Shown here in pieces: positions 22,972 through 34,539 of a stretch of 64,000 nucleotides of DNA. Made by a program: the position numbers and the translations under genes. The notes beneath the pieces were generated by a model. The model had not been told where the DNA came from, searched no databases, and was given only the letters and a program-made list of their open reading frames with translations. The DNA lies in NCBI GenBank assembly GCA_001566295.1, contig KQ964254.1:744001-808000 (forward strand), written 5' to 3'. The DNA comes from Microdochium bolleyi (taxonomy: Eukaryota > Ascomycota > Sordariomycetes > Xylariales > Microdochiaceae). Each line of letters opens with the position of its first letter. Positions within the stretch are counted from its first letter, which is position 1.

Positions 22972-25035
22972 TCAGTCAAAAACGACCTTCTTGCCCTGGA
23001 ACGCAATCTTGCCCGCCTCATCCTTGGCCTTCTTCGCCGCTGCCCAGCTGGGATGCAGCGGGCCCGTGTCGTCGCGCTTCGTCGGCGGCGGCGGCGGCTT
23101 GGCTGCCATCGGAGCACTGAAGCCATGCCCGCTGCCGCCTCTGCCGCCGGCACCGGCATCGGCACCACCCCGAGACGACCCTCCCCTGAACGATCCTCCT
23201 CTGCCAGAACCGCCGTTGCCATGGCCTCTACCACCACCAGCACCGCCAGCAGCACCACCCCGTCCGGCAAAGCCTCGCTCTCGCGAAGGGCCCTCTCCGC
23301 TGCCTCCACCGTGGGTCGGTTGTTGCCTCGACCCTTTCTCCCTCCCACCAAAGTTCTCGTTGCCACCGCGCTCGATAGCCCTCTGCCTCTCCGGGTGTAT
23401 TCCCTCGTCTTTAGCCCTCTTCTCGAACGGATTCCGGATCCCCTGCTTCCACGGCCCCGCAGCAGCACCACCATCTCCAGCACCACCATCCCCCACGGCG
23501 CCGCGGCGCGGATCCCAGCCCAGGTCCCGCGCGTTTTGCGACGTCTGGGGCTTAGAGAAGTGCCGCGCCTTGTCGCCGTACTTCTTCTCCCAGATCTGCT
23601 GCCGCGCACGCTGACCGCGGCGGTTCTTCTTCAGGGACGGCGCAACGTCAATGTCCGACGCCTCGGACTCCGAGTTGGAGATGTAGCCGCCCATGAGCGT
23701 GGGTAGAAAGGCGGAGGTGCCCGTGTTGGTCTTGATCTTTGCCGTCTTGGCCCTTTTCGGCGCTGGGGCGGCGTCGGAGCCGGAGCCCGAGTTGGAGCCT
23801 GATTCTTCTCCGTCCTCCCCTTCCTCTTCGGAATTTTCTTGGCCTTCTTCAGAGTCGCTGCCGTTGTCCACATCGTACTCTGCTTCGTCGGACGACTCGG
23901 CCCCGGAGAACTCCCGGTTCAGATCATCCCCGCCGGGCGGTAAGCGGTCGCCAGCCTCGTCCCCGGATGAAAGAGAGATATCGTCCGCGGTCGTCCTGCG
24001 GATTGCGCGCGCGCGACTGCCCAGTAGCTCGTCCTCATCATCGCTTCCCAGACCCCGGGCTTCCCCGTCCGAGTCCGAGTCGCTGGAGGCGGCGACGAGC
24101 TTGTCGTATCGCGCAAGCATGCGCTCGTCTAGTGAGTCGTCTCCGCCGTCGTCATCGTTGTCGTCGGCGCTGTCCTCTTCATCCTCGCTGTTGCTGGGTA
24201 GATCCACCCCGTCCTCATCGCTGGATCCCGCGACAAGTGCGTCGTACTTGGCGAATGCTCGCTCCTCGGCATCGATGTCGGAGAAGCCTTCAAAGGGAGC
24301 TTCTTCATCGTCGTCCTCCTCCTCATCTTCCTCCTCGCTACCCGAAGCACCAGCATTCCCCTTCTTGTCGAGTTTATCTTGTTTCCGCTTGAGCAGAACC
24401 AGCGCGTCTGTCTCCTTGGGCTTCTTCTGCTGCTTGCTCTCAGCCGCCTCGGTGTGCCCCGCGGCCTCGGTCTTGCTCTTCTTCGCCGCCCTCTCGTCGC
24501 CCTCCTCGGCAGGCTTATCGCTCTCCTTCGCCGCGTCGGCACCTTCCTTGCCGCCCTTCTTCTGCTTCTTCTTGTTCTTGTCCGGCATCGCCACCCGCAG
24601 CGCGATGCATGTCCCCATAACCGCCTCCTCCACCACGTCCCGTACCTGCTTGCGATTGCACAGCCCGCTCGTCACGTTGTGCAGCGCCGTCCTCTCCTCC
24701 TCCGACAGGCCCTCGGGCTTTGGGATCAGCTTGATCTCCTCGGGTAGCCCTTTCGCCTCCGCGACCCCCTTGACACGGAGCAGCGAGGACGACAGGTGCT
24801 GGTGCGCGAGCTGGTGCAGGTCGATGCTCTTGAGCACCGCGACCTCGCGCTCGAGGCGCTCCGCCTTGGCCGCCGCGTCGGCAGCAGCTGCGCCCTGGAC
24901 CTCGCGGATCCGCTTGCTCAGGCGCTGCCGCTCGAAGCCCTTGGCCGTCTTGAAGGCGCGCACGAGCGCCTTGTTCCAGCCCACGAGCTTGTCCCGGAGG
25001 GACGGCTCCGAGGGGCGCTTGCGCTTCTGCGCCAT
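22972..25035 (-). CDS. BUD22: BUD22-like ribosome biogenesis protein
   Basis: Intronless frame of 687 residues. The N-terminal helical part (MAQKRKRPSEPSLRDKLVGW, then KAERLEREVAVLKSIDLHQL) and the C-terminal motif LHPSWAAAKKAKDEAGKIAF followed by QGKKVVFD are characteristic of the BUD22 family. Between them lie a Lys-rich tract, long acidic Ser/Asp/Glu stretches (about 220-430) and a Gly/Arg-rich RGG-like segment (about 560-640). Yeast Bud22 is a nucleolar protein needed for 18S rRNA processing and 40S subunit assembly, so the same role is inferred. The acidic and RGG regions suit a nucleolar, RNA-binding protein. The antisense strand is open for 449 codons (23693-25042), but this is a mirror of the acidic codon bias. 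The gene is upstream of, and on the same strand as, none of its neighbours in an obvious functional group. Confidence 0.88.
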   Translation of the reverse strand: MAQKRKRPSEPSLRDKLVGWNKALVRAFKTAKGFERQRLSKRIREVQGAAAADAAAKAERLEREVAVLKSIDLHQLAHQHLSSSLLRVKGVAEAKGLPEEIKLIPKPEGLSEEERTALHNVTSGLCNRKQVRDVVEEAVMGTCIALRVAMPDKNKKKQKKGGKEGADAAKESDKPAEEGDERAAKKSKTEAAGHTEAAESKQQKKPKETDALVLLKRKQDKLDKKGNAGASGSEEEDEEEDDDEEAPFEGFSDIDAEERAFAKYDALVAGSSDEDGVDLPSNSEDEEDSADDNDDDGGDDSLDERMLARYDKLVAASSDSDSDGEARGLGSDDEDELLGSRARAIRRTTADDISLSSGDEAGDRLPPGGDDLNREFSGAESSDEAEYDVDNGSDSEEGQENSEEEGEDGEESGSNSGSGSDAAPAPKRAKTAKIKTNTGTSAFLPTLMGGYISNSESEASDIDVAPSLKKNRRGQRARQQIWEKKYGDKARHFSKPQTSQNARDLGWDPRRGAVGDGGAGDGGAAAGPWKQGIRNPFEKRAKDEGIHPERQRAIERGGNENFGGREKGSRQQPTHGGGSGEGPSRERGFAGRGGAAGGAGGGRGHGNGGSGRGGSFRGGSSRGGADAGAGGRGGSGHGFSAPMAAKPPPPPTKRDDTGPLHPSWAAAKKAKDEAGKIAFQGKKVVFD

Positions 25036-25904
25036 TGTCTAGTGTGTGCTTATTTTGTCGGCCTTTTGTCTTGTCTCGGCTTTGTCTGCTCGCTGTTGGT
25101 TGGCCCGGATGTGCGCTGGTTGCCGTTGGTTGTGGGCGAGATCTCGCACCGGCGGGCAGTCGATCCCGCTGCGCTTAAGGTCTCGCGGGGGGCGCAATTC
25201 CGCTTCACAGGGTCTGCCTGAAAAGGACCCGGACTGCGGGTTCTCGGGGATTGCTCCCTCTGCCTAGGCTCGTACGTGCGCAAAGGTCGTGTGTTGGCAG
25301 GTCGCTCTCTCGTGCAACGGCGTCAGCCCCGAAGCTCTTCAAGATCTGGATGTCAAGGATCCAGGCTTCTATTTGTCGTGGTCGTGGTCGCCGTGGTCGT
25401 CGCCTTCGTTGTGCGTGCACTCGCTTGCGCAAAGTGTCGTTCCTGCCTCGTAAGGTCGCGATTGAAGGCAGGATGCAGTTAATGACAGAGCAATGGTTCG
25501 GAGACAAGAAATCTTTTTAGTGGGGCCCGGCGCGCAAGCTTTCCGCGCTCTGCCTTCCCATGCAGCCACTGCCGAAGAAGGATCAGGCATTCACCTCAAT
25601 GGCGCGAACTTCGACTGAGTACTGAAGAATGAATTCGAAGAGCAAACAAGGTCACACTGCAATAGCAAGGTTCCTTTACCGGTTATTAGGAGTCTTCGAA
25701 GAGCTGAGGTTTGTTCTACATCCGTAACCAGGGTATCTTTTTCTTCCAAACATATCATTGAGCCCGCCGACAATGCAACAACCAGAAACTTATGTGCCGC
25801 AGCCACAAGTTGGGCGGCAGCGCATATCAGAAGCAACCGTGTTTCGTGTATGTTGGTCATAATATGTGCGTGAGAAATTCCAACTACCAAGGACCCATCA
25901 GCGA
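25036..25904. other. Intergenic: BUD22 promoter and IBtk-like 3' region
   Basis: About 870 bases. The part next to 25035 should hold the promoter of the BUD22-like gene; the far end is the 3' UTR of the IBtk-like gene. A GTCGTGGTCGTGGTCGCC repeat-like patch occurs near 25376-25395. No gene was recognised. Confidence 0.45.
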
Positions 25905-28900
25905 CTATACCTTCGACGTCTGCCTAGCCGGCCCGGCCTTGTTGTCCCCAACCTTGCCGCCAGCCCTGCCCCTGCCGCCGCGGCCTCGTCCGCCACCACC
26001 GCCCGTGTTCACACTGCTGCTGGTCTTCGGCGTCGGCTTCTCGCCACTGCCACCACCAACCCGACCGGTAGCATTTACTTGTCCATCTACGGGCGGGCTC
26101 GCTTCTGCGGCCCCTCCACGCCGACCACCACCTCTCGACTTGCCACCGCGCCCGCGTCGAGCACTGCCTTCGCTTGCCTTCTTGGCCGATGCCAGACGTG
26201 CCTGCTCCTCTTCCTGCATGCGCTGGCTCTCCTGGTCCCACCACTGCTGGAATTCTTGCTCCTGCTGGATCTCCTGTAGGCTGCGCTTGGCAACCGCCTC
26301 TCGCACACTTCGCTGCTCGCGCTGCTCCTGTTCAATAATCTCTGCCAGTCCGAGTCCCAGCTCTTGGTCGACTTTGGGTGCCTTCTTAATATAGGACTTT
26401 GAGTGCGGCACGAGTGGTGGTGCTTCAACGCGTGCCAGCTGCGAGGCTGACTGCTGAGGCGTGGTATTGCCCATGCTGCTCTTCTGACCAGGGAAGCGCG
26501 TGTCTGGCGATGCTGTGCGCCGGGGGGTACTTGAGCTCGATGAAGCTTCAGCAGCTACGAGGGGTTTGGTAGGGATCACAGCCGAGGCCGAAGGCATAGA
26601 GCCAGATTCGAGCATGTCCTTCAAGGATGTCGCGGGAGGCGGCGCTGCTTTCTTCCACGGTGCCTCTTTCTTCTCCCCGACCGTCGTCCATGGTGTGTGG
26701 GGTTGAGCTTTAGCTGTTTGCTCTTGACGTGCTAAGTCATCTGCCTGCTGTTGCTGGCGGCGCTTGCGTTCCTTCTGGGATATCCTCAGAGGCGCTGGGG
26801 CTTTGGAAACACCCTCAGCTTTCTGTGCAGCCAAGCCGGCAGACAAAGCAGACTGAGGTGATTTAGGATCCGCGAGCACTTGGCGGAGATCCAGTCGTTC
26901 CGTTGGAATCTGCGACGCAGCCCAAGGACTGCCGGTCGTGGACGTTCTCCTGTCTGCGCTTACAGGCGGCGTCCGAGGGAGTGACATGCCGCTTTGCACT
27001 GCTAAGCTTTGGGCGGGACTCTTCGCAGCATTCGACAGACTGCCATCTAGGATTCGGTCACTGCTAGCCCCGACCGAAGCCGAGAACAGCCCACCATCCC
27101 GAGACTTGTTCCTGTCAGCAGCACGAGCACTTGGCGATACCGGACTTGTCGACTCCTCCTCATCCTCCATGTCGAAAATCATATCAGCTTGGGAATCCTT
27201 TGCGCGTAAGTTTGGGCTGAATGGCTCGTTACGAGGCGGCCGTGCAGCCTTTGGCCGAGTCTCTGGCGTTGGGGAAAGACCACTGAGATCGTCGAGACTG
27301 CCGAATCGTGCCCTGAAGGATGATGAGAGCTTCTTATCGTCTTCCCTGCGCGTAGACTTGTACGCAAGCTCCTTGACACGCACTTGCCTTTCCTCTTCAA
27401 TGTCCTGTGCGAGATCAGGATACCGATCGTGCAGAAGGAGTTCAGTGCGTCCGCTTCGAACAAATGGACATCTCGATAGCTGATTGTCCTTGACAACCTC
27501 ATCGAGCTCCCGGAGAAGATCTGCATCGAGATCGTCAAGAAGGCTAGCCAACAGTCAGTGTCGGAAAGTCTAGATACAGGTGACCACATGTGCTTACTGA
27601 TTCTCAAGCATAGACTCCATCTGGAGACAGATGTATTCGAGACCCTTGTCTTTGAACTCTGTAACTGTGCAAGGACTGATGAGGTTCAGAAGAGTAGCAA
27701 TGTTTCGTGTAGTCACTGCCATGCATGTAAGTAGATAGTCGCCGTCTTATGTGACCCGCACTTACCAAAACGACCAAGGATTTTCTGGCAGATTTGCGAC
27801 AAGCGATCAAGCATTAGTTCGTTGGCGATGCTCATAACATCCATAACAAGCTCCGAAAAGTCGTCAATGCTTTCAGCGACAACGTTGTCAAACAGGTCGT
27901 CGCCGATGTCGCTATAGAGGTACTGGAGAACGTAGTGGAATGACTCCGGATCCATGTGCGTCATATCTAGCCTCACTTGCTCAGACTCGGCACGACGGCC
28001 ATCAAGCCACATGCCACGTGAGCGACCATTGAAGAGACCTTGGAACCATGGGCACCTCTGACACAGGAACGTGCTATGGACCGGAACTTCATCACCATCG
28101 AGCTCCAAGATCGCATCACCGTCCTCAAAAAAGGCGGGGTCCTCTATCGCTGCCCTGAAATCGCTTGCCATGGAGCGAGGCGGCGAGCTCTGGACGCGCA
28201 CGGCCGCTTCTAGTTTCATCATGTTGAGATCCTTTGCGATCTTCATAAGCTCGTTGCGGATCTGCCGGTAACGATATGCCAGGGGCGGCGATTGGCGAGT
28301 GAAGTTCCAAGCAGGAATGACACGATCGAGATACGCATACACCACCAGATTGACGAGGGTGATCAAGTCGATGCCGTTAGTGAACTCGATCACTACCTGT
28401 GCCCCAGAGTCGTGTATGGCAAGGAAATCTGAAATCTCAGATGAGCCCGTCTCACGACATCGCTGGAGTGCTGCACGAAGGACGTTGCTTCGGGCAGACA
28501 AGATCCACGAATGGATTGGGATCTGGACATCTGGATGTGCTGAAGTCCGCACGACAGCTCCAAGTGGAGCGTTTTTGTAGCCCCAGCTCTGAAAATGTGT
28601 GAGGAGGTCCTCTTCCAGATCTGTCGACGTCAGGACTTCGTAACCAAGGAGATCTACTCGTCCTAGCAGTACCTCAGGGTCTTGGAATCGCCAAGTATCT
28701 TTGTTCTCCCGACCCTTGGAATTGTGAGCCTTGAGGCCTTGCAAGGGTAGCAATGGCGCTATGTCATCCCACAGGCTCTGCTCATCGACTTCGATCTGCT
28801 CGCGCGTCACGTCGCAATCTTTACGGACAGCAGCGTAAGCTCCATGAGGGGAGCTTCGGACAGCGACGACGTCTGTGATGTAAGGCACGCGCTGCCACTT

Positions 28901-30885
28901 GATGTCTCTGCGTTTGCCGTCGCCACCCTTGGCAAGTTTCGTGTCTTTGGCTTTGGTGCGCTTGACTCGGTGCCAGACAGCACCAGATTGTGTAGATATC
29001 ATGACTGCCCCATCCTCGCCGACCGTGACAGACTTGGCCTCATCTTTCCGCGAGTTCCACACGCACTGAGGATTGGTTATTGCGTCCTTAATCTTGGACG
29101 GGTTGGTCGTAGAAACTGATGCACCACCCTCAGAGCTTTGCTTGACTGTGCTTGTATATAGGTCTCCTGAGCCTGTCAACGCGGCGATAGTGTCCCCTCC
29201 GGAGGTAATGTAATGGATCTCGCGTGCGCCAGGATCAGGTCTGGCCACTCCGTATGATCGTTGGAGCGGCGAGTTGGCAAAGGCGTCCTGGAAGGAGAAG
29301 CGAATCATGTTGTAGCCGTAGCTTGTGAAGACACACACCGTGTAGTCTTCGAACAAGCAGGTTGTTGCCTTGTCGATTGCTGACACCATAAGAATGGAGG
29401 AGTGGTTGGCCAAGAGAGTTGCGGCGACCTTCCGGGGTGTTGTCTGGACGTCGAGCGACCTAGAGTCCGCGTCCATCAGAGCCAGCTGGCCGACATTCTT
29501 GCCCCAGCAGAACAGCGACGTTCCTGTGTGGGCGACCGAGTGTATGGAAGATGCAGCGACTCCGATGACGTCCTCTTTCTTAAGCGTACCGAAGACCTGT
29601 CTCGGCACAAGGCTGCTGGGTTCTTCGTCTGGCTTTGACGGGGTTGGGAGGACATAGCCGAGCTGCGAGTGTGCGTTCGAACCCCAAGCCCAGAGTTCAC
29701 CGGTGCAAGTGACAGCCAAGCTGTGATTCTGACCTAAGGCAATCTGAACCACTTTTCGATCCGCCAACCCCCCTTGGACAGGTTTGAATGAGAACTGCGT
29801 GTTCTCGTCGCCCAGCCCGAGCCGTCCGCCTCGGCCCACGCCGCAGACGTAGAGATTGGACATCGGATCTGTGGTTAGTACTGCTGTATGCAACTTCGAC
29901 ATCACAACATCGTGAATCATGAGTGGTTTGTTCTCGGTGAGAGCCGGCACTTCCAGTGTCCCGTCTGTTATTTGCCCACCAGCCCCGGGTACTTTGTTTT
30001 GCCGCTTGAGGTATTCATCGTGAAAGTACTGGACCAGGGCGTCTGGTCTACTCAGGACGATGCGCTCAGGAAACTGGCGGTCATCTTCGTCACCAAGGCC
30101 GAGTGTGAGGTTATGGTTGGTACCGAAGGTGAAGACATCTTCTCCCAGTCCCGCCGTCTTTGTGTGAGACACATGACTATTAAGAGTCAGTATTTGGGCT
30201 TGAATCAGCACACCAGGCTGCGGGGCAGAACTCACCGAGACTCTTCAGCTGTCCCAGCCTCGCCGTCAGAATCAGAATCCTGGTGTGTGTTCTCGTCCGT
30301 CACCTTGAGCGTTCGAAGAGCAATACTGGCGTTGTATACATCGAAGGGACTGTTTCCTTCCAGATCTTTGGTCTTGATTAACTGGCCGATCTTTATTGTG
30401 GTTGGACCCAAGGATTCGACCAGATCCCGGCGCTCTTTATCCAGCAACAGTCTCGCTACGGAGATATTGCCGGCATACAGGGCTCGATGGAGAGCATTCC
30501 AGCCATTCTCAGCATCTTGCGCATATATGTCGATGGAAGGGTGGGCGAGGAGGGCTTCCGCGAATTCTATTGCGCTCGGTGTCGTGGAGGAAGCGATCCG
30601 ATGCAGGACTGTGAGGCCTGCATGGTCGCGGAAGTTTACGTCTGTCTTGCCGAACTGGCCGGTCGCCTTGGAGCTGGATGCGCCTGCTGGAGAGGCGACT
30701 GCGTGCGAACCCGAGACCTTGCGCGGCTTGTTGCCGGTGCGAGGGGAGGTGACGGAGGCGTTAGGGCTGCCTATGGATACAGCGCTCTTGGCGGCATAAT
30801 TCTGGGAATGGCCGGCGACGGCCAGGTGCCGACGGAACTTGTCGACATCATTTTCCCAGAAGAATTTCCACAGAAGATGACTCAT
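25905..30885 (-). CDS. IBtk-like protein: ankyrin, RCC1 and tandem BTB domains
   Basis: Four exons (30885..30236, 30176..27766, 27715..27598, 27543..25905) close in frame to 1605 residues. Domain order: ankyrin repeats (about 75-190, LTVLHRIAS and NGWNALHRALYAGN); RCC1-type repeats (about 225-420, TNHNLTLGLGDED, GRGGRLGLGDENTQ, WAWGSNAHSQLGY); first BTB near 760 (VQIPIHSWILSARSNVL); second BTB near 910 (DEVPVHSTFLCQRCPWFQGL); then a disordered Ser/Pro/Gln-rich tail holding PWTTVGEKKEAPWKKAAPPP and SLKDMLESG. This order and the tail motif match inhibitor of Bruton tyrosine kinase (IBtk) family proteins. In animals these act as substrate receptors of Cul3 ubiquitin ligases. Fungi lack Btk, so a Cul3 adaptor role is the sensible inference. 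The 118-nt third exon is the shortest and encodes TTRNIATLLNLIS. Confidence 0.9.
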
Positions 30886-32623
30886 GTGTGGTGTGAGAGC
30901 CCAGGCGAGGTCCGTTGTCTAAAGCACTATCAGGTGGCACCTCGCTGTGAGTCTCTGGGGATCACGGCGTATTTAAAGGTGCAGCGTGAAAGTGCTTTGA
31001 CGTCTGAGTCGGGCGGAAGGAAGCGTATGTGGTCGAGAATGCGCGCAGTATGGGATGGACTCGTGCTTCGATGTCGAAGTCGTGGTTTTGGAGTTGTCGG
31101 AAGGTCGGCGGTTCTCGAAATTGTCGTGGAGGCGGACTTTGCAGCAGAAACGGGTGAGCTACTCTTCGAAAAGCGATGGGGGGGTAGGAGCCGTCGAGTG
31201 GCGAATGTGCGCCGAGATGGCCGTCGGGGATCTGGCAGCGTGGTGCGTTCGTTCGGCCTCGGGCGGGACGTCGAGGACTTGGGATGATGTAGATGCAGGC
31301 GGCGAGAATTTGAGAAGTCGCAAGTGAGGAAGGCGAGGGGCAGTCAGAGCTCCGGAGGTCGCCAGAAATGCAGGCGTCTTGGTGTGCGTGTCATCCCACG
31401 AAGCCAAACCCCACCAGGTGCACTTGGAGGCACTTGCACGGAGCGCGTCTGCGCGGCGGATGCGCATCCCCTGACTGCCCACGGGCGATCCAGCACCGCC
31501 GGAGTGGGAGAACGTTCCAGCCAATCAGCGCCTGTCGCATGAGCGCATGCCTGCCCCGAGAGGGTTGTTTGGCAGGCACACTGGGCCAGGCGTTGATGCT
31601 CCCTCGCGTCCCATTGAAGGTCTGGGTCCAGGCTGTCATGTGGCATTCCAGCCGGCTCCCATTGGAGCGACAATGAACACGATCGCGCCTTTGCCTGGGG
31701 ATGACTGCACTGCCAAGCGGCACCGTTTCTCCAGCCGGGACGACCCGCAGGATGCACGACATCGACACAATCTGCGAACCTGTTGCCGACGAGGTCCCAG
31801 GACAGTGGTCGGCAGTGTGGGGTTGGCGCACACAGGTACATGTATCTCTACGGGTGTGCCCTCAGAGGCTCTGAGGCACCCGGCAGTCGGACATGGCTGC
31901 AGGCTAAGAGCCAGGAGAGTTCCTCTCGGTACAGAGGAATGTAGCTCTCACTCTTCACTGAGCCTGTTGGTGCGATCAGAGGGATGGCAGGGTTCGTCGG
32001 CAAGCACCCGCTTCGCTGAATAGTTAAGCCGCACAGCCCACCAAAAGTCTTGGATCCTGGCCGATATCGCGACGCGGTCGTCACTGGTCGCTCGTGGCAG
32101 CAAGCTCGACCCCAACCGCACCTGGACATGCATCGGCCGGGCAAGAGAGGTCCGCGCCTGCGTATGCCATCGGCGGCACGGCATGATCTTGCCAAAGACT
32201 TGGCAGGTTCCAAGGATGATGTTGCTGACACTCACAAAACACAATGATTGATAAATGTGCGAATTGGACAATCAGGGACGTGGGGGACGGGATATGCCCT
32301 TGCCTCTTGCAGCTAGCGTGGCGGGCACCTTGGCCCCTGGCCCTGCAACTGCAAGTCGAGTCGGCCCTCGTCGGCATCCACCGTGGATGAGCTCCCACGG
32401 CCCAGGTGCACTTCCGGTCCCGCACCCGAACCGCCGAATGGCCTTTTTGCGCAACCGGCCTCCCCCACACTCAAGCTGCCGACCTTGAGAACCGACACCA
32501 CACTCCCGTGCTGCCCATCGCCAACCTCGTTGCTGTCGCGTGTCTGCCTGTCCGACTCTGCCAGAGCTTCCCATTACACGCAACTCGCCCATTGTCCTCC
32601 GCGCAGCACGCACAACCGCCGCC
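30886..32623. other. Divergent intergenic region
   Basis: About 1.7 kb between the starts of the IBtk-like gene (minus) and the 2-oxodicarboxylate carrier (plus), so both promoters lie here. A CCAAT motif occurs near 31520. Overlapping open frames on both strands carry no recognised domain. Confidence 0.45.
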
Positions 32624-34034
32624 ATGGCCTCCGAGCAGCCACTGCCCTTTGCCTACCAGTTTGCCGCAGGTCCGTCTTGCCGTCGCTCCCGCTGGGCGAC
32701 CCCGGCACATCGCAGCAATTTGACTGACATTGTGGCATCATCTAGGCGCCATTGCTGGTGTCTCCGAGGTATGTCCTTGCCAATCGTCCTCCTCTTGTCG
32801 GATATCCCCCACTGATTCTCCGTCTCCCTGACTTTAGATTCTGTTGATGTGAGCATCCCACCCTCACGCAATCCCAAACGTCCCCGTCGCAAAGCGTTGC
32901 AAGAGGCGCCACCAAGATTTCTCATCACTGACAAACGACCCCGTCGACTCTCAGGTACCCTCTTGATGTCGTCAAGACCAGAGTGTAAGCGCGCATAGAC
33001 CACGGAATGCCATATCGCGACCACTCCTGCTCACAACGAGAAACAGACAGCTGCAGACCACCAAATCCGGCCCGGACCACTACAATGGCATGGGAGATGC
33101 CTTCAAGAAGATCATCAAGAATGAGGGGTACGCAAGATCCATGATGCGATGCGCACGCCACGCTGGACCCCAGTCATACTGATACCCCGACCGCAGCTTC
33201 TCGAGACTGTACCGCGGCATCTCCGCCCCGATCCTGATGGAGGCGCCCAAGCGTGCGACCAAGTTCGCCGCCAACGACGAGTGGGGCAAGTTCTACCGCA
33301 GGGCTTTCGGCATCGACAAGATGAACCAGTCGCTCTCCATCCTGACGGGTGCCACGGCCGGAGCCACCGAGTCTTTCGTCGTCGTGCCCTTCGAGCTCGT
33401 CAAGATCAGGCTGCAGGACAAGGCCTCGGCCGGCAAGTACAAGGGCGCGATGGACGTCGTCGCCCAGACCATCCGCAATGAGGGCGTTCTCGCTTTATAC
33501 AACGGCCTCGAGAGCACCATGTGGAGGCACATCCTGTGGAACGCTGGGTACGACAAGAAGCCTTTCGCCAGAAAAAGATGCAGCAAATACTGACAGCGCC
33601 GTGTAGTTACTTTGGCTGCATCTTCCAGGTCCGCGAGTTCCTGCCCACGGCCAAGACGAAGAGGGACGACATGGTCAACAACATTGTCGCCGGCTCAATC
33701 GGTGGTACCGTGTGAGTTTTTCCCAGGCAACGATCGCAAGAGGCATGGATCTCTAGACTAACAACATGCTCCCCACCATCACAGCGGTACGATTCTCAAC
33801 ACCCCGATGGACGTCGTCAAGTCGCGCATCCAGAACAGTCCCAAGGTCGCCGGCTACGCGCCCAAGTACAACTGGGCCTGGCCCGCTTGCGGCACCGTCA
33901 TGAAGGAGGAGGGCTTCGCCGCGCTGTACAAGGGCTTCGTGCCCAAGGTCATGCGTCTCGGCCCCGGCGGTGGTGTCCTGCTGTGCGTGTATACCTTCGT
34001 GACGGACCAGTTCCGGGAGATGCTGCGCAAGTAG
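32624..34034 (+). CDS. Mitochondrial 2-oxodicarboxylate carrier (ODC type, SLC25)
   Basis: Eight exons: 32624..32669, 32746..32768, 32838..32848, 32955..32984, 33047..33127, 33197..33547, 33607..33711, 33785..34034; 298 residues. The reconstructed start is FAYQFAAGAIAGVSEILLMY. The three SLC25 signatures are YPLDVVKTRVQLQ, VPFELVKIRLQDK and TPMDVVKSRIQNS, each paired with its downstream aromatic/Gly motif. The pattern matches yeast Odc1/Odc2, inner-membrane exchangers of 2-oxoadipate and 2-oxoglutarate involved in lysine metabolism and export of 2-oxoacids for glutamate synthesis. Substrates are inferred from the family. The 5' third is cut into very small exons, including one of 11 nt; conserved carrier sequence supports each junction. 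It is the second 2-oxoglutarate-handling carrier in the window and is not adjacent to the first. Confidence 0.93.
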
Positions 34035-34539
34035 AGAGGTGGTGTTCCGGCCGGGAGAGTGGTGTGAGCACACTATTGCAATTTGGGACAATACGATCTT
34101 GAAACAGACAGGGTAGTTATTGCACATGGATTTCTTCCCGCTCAACTTTGTTTAGAGCCTCAACACGCATTTCTGGCTTTGCCTGGAGAGAATAGACCTG
34201 GAGGAAAATGGGGGTCACACAACAAAATTATGCATGTACAACGATCAGAGTCCAGCATAGACTTCATTTCTCGCGTTCTACCGCACACGAATACAAGATG
34301 GAACAAAACTGGCGGGCACTGCTATCGTGACACTAACAGCCGTGAGGTATAATGATCAGTCTTGGAAAGACCAAAGGCACATCGTGTGTTGCTACATACT
34401 CTGCGAAGATCTCCAGACTATTCTCAACACCCTCTTTGACGCACTGTCAGTGCCTGTTCTGCTTGGATATCCGCGGCTGCAGAAACCGCGTGAAGCAACT
34501 CCGCAGCATACTGCACCTCCCTTTCTTCGCAGAAAAGAT
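34035..34539. other. Convergent intergenic region
   Basis: About 500 bases of mainly A/T-richer sequence between the carrier stop and the vWA-Hint gene stop, presumably the two 3' UTRs. Nothing further was recognised. Confidence 0.5.

Noticed and set aside
23693..25042. 449-codon Ser-rich frame on the plus strand
   Set aside because: It is antisense to the BUD22-like gene. Its Ser/Leu content mirrors Asp/Glu/Lys codons on the other strand, and it has no domain.
6903..34034. The two SLC25 carriers as a recent tandem duplication
   Set aside because: They are 25 kb apart, have different signature motifs and exon structures, and belong to distinct carrier branches.
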